The position numbers and the translations under genes were made by a program. Of a stretch of DNA of 64,000 nt, positions 56,601 through 64,000 are shown one piece after another. The DNA is from Melitaea cinxia. Lineage: Eukaryota > Arthropoda > Insecta > Lepidoptera > Nymphalidae. Within the stretch, counting starts at the first letter, position 1; each line of letters begins with the position of its first letter. The notes under the pieces are model-generated. The model did no database searches, was not told where the DNA came from, and was given only the letters and a program-made list of their open reading frames with translations. Location of the stretch: NCBI RefSeq assembly GCF_905220565.1, contig NC_059414.1, positions 9,422,001 to 9,486,000 on the forward strand. Direction: 5' to 3'.

Positions 56601-58940
56601 CTTTCACGCGTAGGCCGCCTCATTCACTCCAGTCTTATTCAAAATAGTGCTTTCATCAAGTTAGAAAATGTTTCAATAAAGTTAGGAGGTATTCGCACAA
56701 AAAACTATACATAATTAACTTAGGAGATATTTCTAAGAGTAAGTTAGAATTAGTTAGCAGCAATTATTTGCGTCTAAATTTTCGTGATAATTTAGGAGGT
56801 ATTACAATAATCATTTTAACACGTTATTTTTAATCCAATTACTTAGGAGTTTTGCCAGTACATGCAAAATTGAACTTTAAATCCAGTGGCATACAAAACT
56901 CATTTTCACTTAAAATGTTAGATAGAAGATATTCGCACTTCACCGTCGATACGTGAGATTTTTTATTTTTATATTGCATGACGTAAAGAATTAACCTAGT
57001 ATTAATTTGGCTAGGTATGTTATTTCATGCGCTGAACAAAATTTAAAATCGTAAGTATTATAATAATAAATACATCATGTCATTTAGTGTTGTGAGTAGT
57101 GTGCAGTTACAAATGATTGATGCATTTGTAGCTGCATTTTAGTGTAAAATAAGATTGTCAATGTGTAGCAAGAAGTAGCTTAAACTAAATATCCCTTACT
57201 ACCGTTTCTCGCACACGACTCGCATAGGGATCGCAGCCGTTCGAGATCAGCGTCCCATAAGTCCGAGCGTCGCTCTGAGTCTCGCCAGTCGCGTGAACGC
57301 TCTGCCTCACACAAATCACCCGACCGCAATGGAAGGCAATCGGCGTCCCGCTCAAAGTCCCGTTCAAAATCCCGTTCACCGATACACGACTCCAAGTAAG
57401 TTTGTGCTTTCAATCCACTCTGACAATTGTGTGATATTGTGAGGTTATAATTGTAATAATCTTCTAAACAGTTTTATTTTCTTTAAATTAAGGAACAAAT
57501 ATTTTTTAATAAATAAATGTATCACAATTACAACCTCACTCATAATCTTTTAACATCATTGTCAGATCATACTGAAGCAATAATACCAGTCAGTATATTG
57601 GCGTTGATTGCGATGATCTTGAGATTTGAAAAATTGTTACTAATTGATTGCACAATATATTTCGTTTATTAACTCTTACCATATTTTCCCGCATCATTTG
57701 AAGAGAAACCACCGCTAAAGCCAGGTGAGAAATAGTCGATGTTAGTGCAGTAGAGCATCACTCGTTTTCTTTTGCTTTTAGTACTTTACTACTTAAATAC
57801 TAGTTTTAATTTCCCGTAAACTTTTATGGCTAATATTTCTCTCCATTTTAATTCATATATGGAAAACCCTAAAGTATAGAAATATATACATGTATTAAAT
57901 ATAAATAAATTTTTATTTTTAAAGATATTTATTCTCATAAGAATACATTTAATTTAAAACGAGATTTGAAAAACTAAATAAAATCAGACGCTTCAACCTG
58001 TAATAATCCACTGCTGAGCATACCTTTCCCCATGTAAAAGAAGGATCAGAGCTTAATCCACCGCACTGCTCCAATGCGGGTTGGCGGATATACTCCCTAC
58101 TATGATTAACCATCGCTATCAGGTACATGATAACTGGGATCGACGGCTTAACGTGCTCTCCAAGGCACGGTGTGGAGATCTCCACATGGACTGCACAAAC
58201 ACCCAGATCACGGCAAACATCTGTATGGCCAATACAAATGTTTGTCATGTGCGGGGATCGAACCCGCATCCGTTGGCGCAATAGCCACAACCCAGTGCAG
58301 TGACCGTTGCGCCTACGCATATTACAAATCATGCAATAGATAAATTATTTGCCGGTGTTCGATACTATGTGCAACTTTAGTTTTGTTATTAATACTTACT
58401 TTTGGTAATTCGTTATAGGGGTCGTCCATTAATTACTAATTTATTTATTTTTGTTGAACGCACAATATCTAAACAAAAATAAAAAACAACCAACAAATAC
58501 ACTGCACCCTTGATGCCTGTCTAGAAATTTGTATCACCATGCTTAATTTATCACAATTGAATATGGGTTGTAGACGACAGACCGAGAAAAACGTTGCTAA
58601 AAAATTCACAACACATTCACAGTAATTAATGGACGACCCTGTATGAAGTATTTTAAATTATTAAACAAATAAAGTAACTAATGTATGTTTGTAAATTTTC
58701 TATAGGGAGAGATCTCGTTCTCGAAGCAAGGATGCGGCGTCGCCTAAGGGTGAAGAGGAGCGTCGCGAGAGCAAGTCCCGCTCGCGATCGCGTTCACGTT
58801 CGGGTTCGCGCGAACGCTCCGTATCGCGAGAGCATTCGCGTTCACGCTCGCGTTCACGTTCACGTTCAGGCTCGCCTCGCCAGAACGGGGACGCGCCCGA
58901 CCGCGCCAGCGCCGACCGCTCCCCTCGCAGTGGTGACTAA
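44637..58940 (+). CDS. B52: SR splicing factor, B52/SRp55 (SRSF4/5/6) type, 373 residues
   Basis: Coding exons: 44637-44762 (acceptor at 44628), 45748-45818, 47279-47374, 48733-48817, 50565-50638, 51184-51357, 52358-52450, 57228-57395, 58706-58940 (stop TAA). All junctions are GT-AG and in phase; total 1122 bases. RRM1 lies at residues 5-72 (RNP2 VYVGGL 6-11, RNP1 NGYGFVEF 37-44). A short linker rich in Arg, Asp and Tyr follows. RRM2 lies at about 112-182 with the diagnostic SWQDLKD at 124-130. An Arg-Ser domain runs from about 183 to the end. By family it binds exonic enhancers and recruits spliceosomal parts in the nucleus; phosphorylation of the RS domain controls location. Closely matches Drosophila B52 as I remember it. 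Introns host SINEs, a MITE, two snoRNA candidates and a 4.3 kb transposon. Confidence 0.95.
45190..45618 (+). repeat. Composite SINE/LINE-tail repeat in B52 intron 1
   Basis: 45240-45360 (gtggtagtggaactatgtta, cacccacgggaagagagg) resembles a common lepidopteran SINE. 45490-45530 holds another short repeat, and 45545-45618 is an RTE-like 3' end (ggcgcgaacttgtggaggcc) with a GAT tail. No coding potential beyond chance. Confidence 0.5.
46107..46596. mobile_element. piggyBac-like MITE flanked by TTAA, copy 1
   Basis: TTAA at 46103-46106 and 46597-46600 flank inverted termini CACGTTGGACGCCA / TGGCGTTCAACGTG (one mismatch). The 490 bp interior is noncoding and contains repeats of atggtgtccg / cggacaccat. 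A TTAA target and CAC-type end fit piggyBac-derived MITEs. It lies in B52 intron 2. Confidence 0.8.
47637..47845 (+). repeat. SINE family S1, plus orientation
   Basis: The head has cggcggttacgggttcggtt, and the body has tagtagggaatgtctcccaa and ggaaaaaaggcctatgctca, ending in a (CAAT)n tail at 47823-47840. Sits in B52 intron 3 about 260 bp downstream of exon 3. Confidence 0.65.
48165..48262 (-). repeat. SINE family S1, partial
   Basis: tctgggcataggcctatttc and agggtcggagcttaatccat match the 3' part of the S1 copies at 44330 and 57995. Confidence 0.6.
49330..50345 (+). other. Less AT-rich block in B52 intron 4
   Basis: 49336-49515 is strongly G+C-rich (ggcgcccccgggacggtcga) and looks like a repeat scrap. 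49650-50345 is purine-rich and holds an open stretch 50146-50343 ([17 protein letters not shown] at its start) that matches nothing I know. It could be part of a conserved autoregulatory (poison exon) segment, as many SR genes have, but no clear splice-site pair defines an exon. Confidence 0.3.
50417..50496 (+). ncRNA. Intronic box C/D snoRNA candidate, 28S rRNA guide, copy 1
   Basis: Box C atgatga at 50424-50430, D' ctga at 50459-50462, C'-like tgatga at 50469-50474, and box D ctga at 50487-50490. The flanks catttac and taaatg form a 6 bp terminal stem. The 13 bases before D' (accatctttcggg) are complementary to the universally conserved 28S segment CCCGAAAGATGGT. The box D'+5 rule points to the G of CCCGAAAG, the position of yeast 25S Gm805 as I recall it. 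The 3' end lies 68 bases before the acceptor of B52 exon 5, the usual spacing for intron-encoded C/D snoRNAs. Confidence 0.85.
50700..50937 (-). repeat. tRNA-derived SINE, family S2
   Basis: On the minus strand the head reads ttggcgcagtttgtagtgac and gtgggttcgattcccacc (A- and B-box positions of a tRNA). A body follows with gctgttacctacaacacaag, and then a (TTTA)n-like tail at 50700-50730. A fragment of the same family is at 61631-61705. It is a SINE, not a functional tRNA gene: the acceptor arm does not pair properly. Confidence 0.75.
51443..51660 (+). pseudogene. Two decayed tandem copies of the 3' part of B52 exon 6
   Basis: 51443-51505 (gcgcatacgactcgtggagg ... agccgtgagagacgctctcc, then AG/gttagg) mirrors the end of exon 6 (from 51258), including its donor. 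51608-51655 (gcataggattcgtc ... gcgatcttcctcgagtt) mirrors an inner part of the same exon. A shared lead-in, atacttaaaatattca, precedes both. They are partial tandem duplications lying in intron 6; whether the first can be used as an alternative donor is unknown. Confidence 0.7.
51738..51843 (-). repeat. SINE family S1, head only, minus orientation
   Basis: atatggccaatacgaacatc and gagcggggatcgatcccgca match the tRNA-like head of the S1 copies at 36334 and 57995. Confidence 0.6.
52214..52293 (+). ncRNA. Intronic box C/D snoRNA candidate, 28S rRNA guide, copy 2
   Basis: Paralogue of the copy at 50417. Box C atgatga 52221-52227, the identical guide accatctttcggg at 52241-52253, D' ctga 52255-52258, C'-like tgaatga at 52266-52272, and box D ctga 52284-52287. 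Box spacings differ from copy 1 by one base each. The end is about 64 bases before the acceptor of exon 7. I see no good terminal stem, so it may be weaker or decaying. Confidence 0.75.
52635..56948 (-). mobile_element. Complete DNA transposon, Sola-like, with intact transposase gene
   Basis: Inverted termini of 32 bp with one mismatch: left end CGACGGTGAAGTGCGAATAT... at 52635-52666, right end its complement at 56917-56948. Both sides are flanked by ATAC (52631-52634 and 56949-56952), a 4 bp target duplication. The 4314 bp element carries one intact two-exon gene on the minus strand. Its right subterminal region has repeated ttaggaggtatt-like motifs (56680-56850). A 4 bp duplication and a large DDE-like protein suggest the Sola superfamily, but that is from memory. 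It sits antisense in B52 intron 7. Confidence 0.9.
53456..56137 (-). CDS. Transposase-like protein of the Sola-like element, 852 residues
   Basis: Two exons on the minus strand: 56137-56053 ([18 protein letters not shown]...) ending at a GTGAGT donor, and 55929-53456 after a TTTTAAG acceptor; the phases match and no stop interrupts. The N-terminal third is acidic and low in complexity, with a repeated KSLSxSDLTxD motif (about residues 121-132 and 204-214). A basic, Cys-rich segment follows at about 276-345. The C-terminal half has cysteines KKDMCDVC (about 536-541), [13 protein letters not shown] (D586), [13 protein letters not shown] (D663) and [16 protein letters not shown] (E702/D704). The order D, D, E/D fits an RNase H-fold DDE transposase; the exact third residue is unproved. 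I have seen SDxCxxQNxN and GHTQ-D-H motifs in multicopy arthropod proteins. Intactness suggests recent activity; domestication is less likely given intact element ends. Confidence 0.85.
57995..58325 (-). repeat. SINE family S1, full-length, minus orientation
   Basis: Runs from cctgtaataatccactgctg through tagtaggg-type body to the tRNA-like head at 58245-58320 (gcggggatcgaacccgcatc, gtgaccgttgcgcctacgc). It lies in B52 intron 8. Confidence 0.75.
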
Positions 58941-59985
58941 CCTACATCACACACTTCTATATTTACTTCGTGCGTTACGTCTAGTTTTGTGATCTCGCGG
59001 CTCGATTTTCTTTTTATATGGTTTAGTTCAGTGGTTCTTAACTAGTGCTCCGTGAAATAGACACTAGATAAGATAGACTAGTCAGATTTACTCACACACA
59101 GAGGCATTTCTCACTAGCCTGTAACTAAATACACTAAATTTTATTCAAATAATAGTTATTGGACCATGGCAAAATAATAAATTTTTGGAAATATGCCCTT
59201 GTCACCAAAAGGTTAACATGTTGAACGTTATGGGGGACACCAGTTGGTCCTCGCTTGTTTAGTCCATGGGGGCCTAAAAAGTCCTTATTTATAAAAAAAA
59301 GTATGATGTTTTTATTGCACTACCATACCCGTTCTTAAAGATCTTACTTATTTTTCCTTACACTATCTATATGACATATTATTCTACGTCATATTTTTTA
59401 AGTTGACTGGTTCGCGGTCATGTGGTGTTCCCCGCGGCACCAACGGAACAACTGTGTGTTGACTACATGGTATAATGGCATGGCCCAAATAGAACTAAAA
59501 AAATCAAGGCGGCGTTTAACGTATTAAGAACCACTGGTATAGTTATTGGATCGCGGTACTACTAAATATTGAATTCGTTTCAAAGCGCGTTTAAAGATTT
59601 GTTTGAGAAAATTTACAGACCGATTGTGGAAATGTGAATGTGGGCTTGTGAATGTTGTTAATGCGTATTTTAAGTGAGCCATGTTGAGAATGAATTCAGT
59701 TTTATGTTTAAAAATGCCTTTGATTACGTCAGAAAATCCTTTTATTCAATGTGCAATTATTATTTACCTGTCGGTAAAGTTTGTAAACGAAGAGATAATT
59801 TAATATAATGTTTTTATAAGAAAAATTTAAAATTGGCCACTTGATCCTAAAATAGTACATTTACCTTTTATTTAGGTAAGTAGTATTAATTTTCAATGAC
59901 ACCCTTTTCAAATAGGTTAAGGTATTTTGTAAATACTGTATTGTTTATAAGGCACCAAAAATAAATAAGATTAAATTATTTAGTG
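58941..59985 (+). other. 3' UTR of the B52-like gene
   Basis: Follows the TAA at 58938-58940. An AATAAA at 59960-59965 with a downstream gtgtttttatttt tract is a good cleavage site near 59985. The UTR contains the MITE at 59217-59523. Confidence 0.6.
59217..59523. mobile_element. piggyBac-like MITE flanked by TTAA, copy 2, diverged
   Basis: TTAA at 59213-59216 and 59524-59527. The termini (catgttgaacg / cgtttaacgta) and interior ggggacaccag, catggtataatggca match the copy at 46107 but are more diverged and shorter. It would be transcribed as part of the B52 3' UTR. Confidence 0.65.
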
Positions 59986-61856
59986 TTTTTATTTTCCTGC
60001 CAGCTCCAAAATTTTTGCTATTAAAATTTGCTAAAATTAAACAACGGGTAGCTCAGTGCAATGGAATACGAAACTAGTAATAATTATGAGTGAACACATT
60101 AAAAAAACTTGGTCAAATTGAGAACCTCCTCTTTTTTAAAGCTTAACTTGCAATGTATGTATGTTTGTTTTTGTTAGGGTGGAATCTTGCAACTCAAGTT
60201 TGAAACATATACTTAAGGGGATCCCAGACAAATTCGGCCGTTTTCATGTGCTATAAAGTATACGTTAAAGTTACGTTAAAAATATCAAATAAATATATGT
60301 TGTAACTCGGATTCAGTTTATTAATGTGACTGCAAGATAATTGTATAAAATTCTCTAAATAAAGAGAAATAATTGTTTACCTGGACCTCCTTTCGCGTAC
60401 AAAAATCTTATAGGCTTTCTAATTTTACTACTTACAATAGTGAATATTTTTTTTATTAATTAAGAATCCTGTACTTAATATTTCTACAGAAGGGTTTTTT
60501 ATTAAGTGCCGTATTTTATTAGAAAATCGTAAAAATATAATTTTTGGTTATTTGCCGGGCGACAGGCGGCCCGCGGCAGACGGCCAGAGGCCTTTGTACG
60601 GGGAACTTGTGTCGCTCGTTATCGCACGCTGCTCTTGCTTACGCGCAAATCTATTTACTTTTTTAAATCCAAGATAGGCATCAAAATATAACAGGTAGAC
60701 AGACTTACTGTTGAATTTTGCAATTGTATTTACTTAAAATAAAAAAATAATTTAAATGATTAATTTTGAGCTGTGTAAATGTAAAGCTGCTTAGCTTGTG
60801 GTCTAAGATCCGAACCTAAAGTCGATCTTCATCGAGCCGATAATAGAATAAAATATAAATTTAGTATATCTATACAAATAAAATTGGAGCGGCTGCTTTT
60901 AATATTAAAATAACCGCTTTTTACTAAATTCATATGGATGTATACACGATACATAAATAACAAAAATAGCATTTTGACAATTTTTGTCTGTCTGTATGCC
61001 TGTTTGTTCCGCCTAATCTCTGAAACGGCTAGACCGATTCTGACGGAACTTTCACTGGCAGATAGCTGATATAGTAAGGAGTAACTTAGGCTACTTTTAT
61101 TTTAGAAATTTATTTATTTTATAACTGCGAACTGAACAACAAGTAACAACTAGTAATTAATATAATTTTATAGCCTAAATGATCGACACAACAAGAAGAA
61201 AATTAAATAATAATTATGGATGATCACAACTTGTACGCAAGCTCTTGGTCTAGGAAACGGATCAATCGCATGTCCTAAGTAGTACAAGCTAGAGCCGGTA
61301 GATGGCCGAGTTTAATAACCTTTACGTAATACTGATCAGGTGAAGTGCGGGTGGGTGGGGTGTGGCAAAGTCTAAATGCTCAAGGTCATTGAGAAGGGGG
61401 AGCCTCTTAAGAGATTTAGCTGAAATTTTGTAAATACTTTTAGTAGTTTAGTTTGGATGTCAATGTATGTTTAGCAAGGTGACGTATTAATCCAATATAG
61501 CGTACTAGTTAATTTAATGCAATTCAACAATATGGTTATCCAATGAAAGTGCTTGCTGAGAGATTTGCTTAGAGTAAGTGGAAAAATCAAGTTACGGGAT
61601 ACTTTAAACCCGATATAAATATATTTTAAAACACACAAGGTCGTCTGTTCCTGAGGTAAGTAACTTAATGGCTTGTGTTTTTTGACAAATATACATATAC
61701 AATCTTGCCCTAATTTTGTTAATATTGTTACAAAGAAAAATTATTTTTTTTTTCTATTACAGGTAACATTTATTACTATGACAGAGTGTTTGTTTAATAC
61801 ATTAATATAAAACTATTAAAAATATATAAAGCTTCGAAGGGGTCTCCATTGGCTGC
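59986..61856. other. Intergenic repeats, no gene seen
   Basis: 60115-60170 holds an inverted scrap of the R1 start (gagaacctcctc). A G+C-rich island lies at 60545-60650 (gccgggcgacaggcggcccg). 60960-61110 is an R2 repeat, and 61631-61705 an S2 SINE fragment. No exon is supportable. Confidence 0.5.
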
Positions 61857-62200
61857 TTATTGTATTTGCAATACTGCCTTTAAACGTTGAGGCTGGTTAT
61901 CAATAGAAGCGCGCACTCTTTCCATGGGAAAATTCTTCACTGCCAATCGTATGGATTGTTTTATGGACTCCAAATTATCATCCATTCTCTCTAAACTGGG
62001 CAGTAAAGAATATAACCACCCCCTCTCTTCTCGTGATGATACTCGCTCGAGATAAAATCTTGCTTTGGGACAGAATTTTTTCGAATTCATTTCATTACTG
62101 CATTAATCGCCTTTTTCGTATGAACACTACGTGGACGGCAAGATTTTTTTCTGTCACAAACAGAGGTTTCATAGCCAGGTACACAAATATTCGACTAATA
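61857..62200 (-). pseudogene. Tc1/IS630-type transposase relic with internal deletion
   Basis: On the minus strand 62165-62040 gives N-terminal pieces (CRPRSVHTKKAINAV, KNSVPKQDFIS) with stops and frame changes. The frame 62090-61857 gives a C-terminal end (ESIKQSIRLAVKNFPMERVR, ASIDNQPQRLKAVL). The DDE core between them is missing. This order is that of IS630/Tc1-type transposases. Confidence 0.6.
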
Positions 62201-62269
62201 CTAAGTGTATGGAGAGTTTTAAAAATTATATTTGGCTCCGTACCTAATAACTGCGTATAACTAAATGCA

Positions 62270-62510
62270 TATGGATGTCGTCTACACGGTAAATATACCA
62301 AAGTAACATTTTTTACAATTTTTGTCCGTCTGTCTCAATCTCTGAAACGACTGGACCGATTTTGACGGGATGTTCACTGGCAGATAGCTGATGCAGTAAG
62401 GAGTAACTTCTTCTTCTATTTTAAAAATTTATTTAATTTATAACTTTACGAACTAAACTAACTTGTTTGTTAAATTCCATGCGGGCGAAGTCGCAGGAAC
62501 AGCTCGTGTT
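62270..62510 (+). repeat. Interspersed repeat, family R2, copy 3
   Basis: Contains caatctctgaaacgactgga, ccgattttgacggg and gcagtaaggagtaacttc, then atgcgggcgaagtcgcagga at the end, as in the related copies at 40545 and 60960. Confidence 0.55.
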
Positions 62511-62519
62511 AAATATAAT

Positions 62520-62568
<49 letters not shown>

Positions 62569-62590
62569 TATATATATATACATATATATT
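62520..62590. repeat. TA microsatellite
   Basis: About 70 bp of almost pure TA repeat, immediately before the gypsy-type gag. Confidence 0.9.
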
Positions 62591-62607
62591 GATTAATGCG
62601 TTAATTA

Positions 62608-64000
62608 ATGGAGCTGCAAAGGGCTGAAATTCGTGCTTTGCAAGAATCACAAGAGCAACAATAAAGAGCTCCAAGAAAAAACGCTTTGGGCTGTAAAAGA
62701 TGTTAGTGACGCGGTGACTAAGCTTCGAAAAGATGTCGACGTAGTGGAAGAACGAGTTACCGGGTGATTGGATCTTGAAAATGTGAAAACCGGCCTCACT
62801 GAACTACAGAAGAGAGTAGTACGCCTTGAAACCATGGGAATTGCGATGTCTATTGGAAATACCGGAGTGGCACAAGGACCAAAAGTGAAAATGCCTCCAT
62901 ACGACGGTACTACTTCGTGGAATGCTTATCGTCGACAATTCCAGGCTGTTGCTACTGCCAACGGATGGACGGAAGAGCAATGCCTGACCGCTCTCACTGT
63001 TGCGCTCAGAGGGCAAGCTTTGTCGGTTCTGGAAGCACTACCACATACAGAAAATAGGTTCCAAGACTTGATGGAGGCACGATACGGGGATCGACATCTG
63101 GAGCACGTGTTCCGTGCCCAACTGCGTGACAGAGTTCAACGCCCAGGAGAAGAACTACAACAATGGGCGTTGGAAATCGAAAAACTCGTCAGGAAGGCAC
63201 ACCCAGGAGCAGACACCAAGATGGTAGACACGAATATTGTTCAAGCATTTGTCGACGGAATCAAAGACCTGGAGTTCAGAGCTGCAGTGAGGCTTCATCA
63301 CCATACATCGTTAAAGGAAGCATTGGCGCATGCTTTGGAGGTCGAGGCTGTTCGCCATGACATACGGCAGACCCATAAGATCTGCGAGGTCTCTGAGGAA
63401 GACAAGGTAGTTAAGGCTCCTACGAGGAAAAGTTCTGGAGTCATGTGCTACAAGTGCGGCGAGAGGGGCCATCTTCAGCTCAACTGTCCGCAAAAGAAGA
63501 CCCAGATAGCAAGGATAAAAAGGATCGAGGAACAAATAGAGGAGCTGAAGAAGCAAAGGGCTTCGCCTCCTGCCCGGGATCAGGAGTATGACTTCAAGAG
63601 GAAACACCGCAGCGGAAAGTTGCATGGGAATGCCGATGCACTCTCACGAAGGCCGTGTTCGGAAGACTGCAAACATTGTGTTAAGCAAGAATCTAATGAA
63701 GTAACATTAAAGCTAACAAGAACAAGTCCTTTGGGTATCTGGGAGAGTGATGCTATGAGGGAAGCTCAAGAAAGAGATGACGACCTTCGGCACATCATCA
63801 CATGGAAGAAACGGGGTGACGTAAAACCAATCTGGAGTGAGGTTGCACCCACTGGCGCTGTCACTAAGGCGTACTGGGCTCAATGGGACAGTCTGATACT
63901 TCAAAACGGAATACTCTACCGGAAATGGGAGAAGACTAACGGCAGAGAGTTCCACCTTCAGATAATTGTCCCAAGAACGAGAGTACCAGATGTTCTCCGT
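62608..64000 (+). pseudogene. Ty3/gypsy retrotransposon gag with most of pol deleted, cut by window end
   Basis: An early ATG (62608) starts a frame that stops after 16 codons. The gag frame then shifts and meets a TGA at 62765-62767. From 62833 (MGIAMSIGNTG) it is open to the window end. Seen in order: a gag capsid-like segment (MPPYDGTTSWNAYRRQF, LTVALRGQALSVLEALP), a zinc knuckle CYKCGERGHLQLNC at about residues 208-221, and a charged helix. From about 63585 it continues directly with the end of RNase H (LHGNADALSRRPC) and the start of the integrase region. Protease, reverse transcriptase and most of RNase H are therefore missing in frame. The element is defective. Confidence 0.8.

Noticed and set aside
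57699..57725. Possible micro-exon (gagaaaccaccgctaaagcc) with gtgag after it
   Set aside because: The flanking acceptor is poor and the frame between exons 8 and 9 is continuous without it.
58681..58992. 103-codon frame over the last B52 exon
   Set aside because: Alternative frame of the RS-coding repeats; the spliced frame continues the RS domain and ends with TAA at 58940.
1..64000. CRISPR arrays, operons, bacterial promoters
   Set aside because: The window is eukaryotic; no spaced direct-repeat arrays were seen, and bacterial-type signals do not apply.

Overview
This is AT-rich nuclear DNA from an animal, almost certainly an insect and most likely a moth or butterfly. The evidence is spliceosomal introns with GT-AG borders, an insect-type SR splicing factor gene of the B52 kind, a KASH-domain nuclear-envelope gene, and a dense load of repeats of the sort common in Lepidoptera: tRNA-derived SINEs, RTE and Jockey LINEs, TTAA-flanked MITEs, mariner/Tc1 relics and a Ty3/gypsy piece. 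All identifications come from reading the sequence; no database was searched.

Layout. (1) 1-26602, plus strand: the 3' part of a KASH-domain gene (Klarsicht/nesprin type). One internal exon lies at 1644-1740, followed by a 21.2 kb intron and six exons at 22958-26602. They encode spectrin-like helices, a serine-rich linker, one membrane anchor and a luminal tail ending PPPV. Two short in-frame exons inside the big intron (12988-13042 and 16561-16660) begin with ATG and end in the same splice phase as 1644-1740, so they look like alternative first coding exons for short isoforms. (2) 26603-43100: AT-rich 3' flank, then a mobile-element graveyard. It holds a 2.3 kb mariner/Tc1-type element with 580 bp inverted repeats, a LINE C-terminal relic, a LINE 3' end, a SINE broken by a mariner relic that is itself split by a near-complete RTE LINE with a perfect 16 bp target duplication, a hAT dimerisation fragment, and a THAP/P-type relic. 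(3) 43590-59985, plus strand: a complete nine-coding-exon gene for an SRSF4/5/6 (B52/SRp55)-type protein of 373 residues. Two of its introns carry paralogous box C/D snoRNA candidates whose guide is complementary to a conserved 28S rRNA segment. Its seventh coding intron contains, in antisense, a complete 4.3 kb DNA transposon with an intact two-exon 852-residue transposase-like gene, 32 bp inverted termini and a 4 bp target duplication. (4) 59986-64000: intergenic repeats, a deleted Tc1/IS630 transposase relic, a TA microsatellite, and a gypsy gag with most of pol deleted that runs off the window.

The two host genes are transcribed in the same direction and are separated by about 14 kb of mostly mobile DNA. 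The most noteworthy items are the snoRNA pair, the intact Sola-like transposon, and the phase-matched alternative first exons of the KASH gene.
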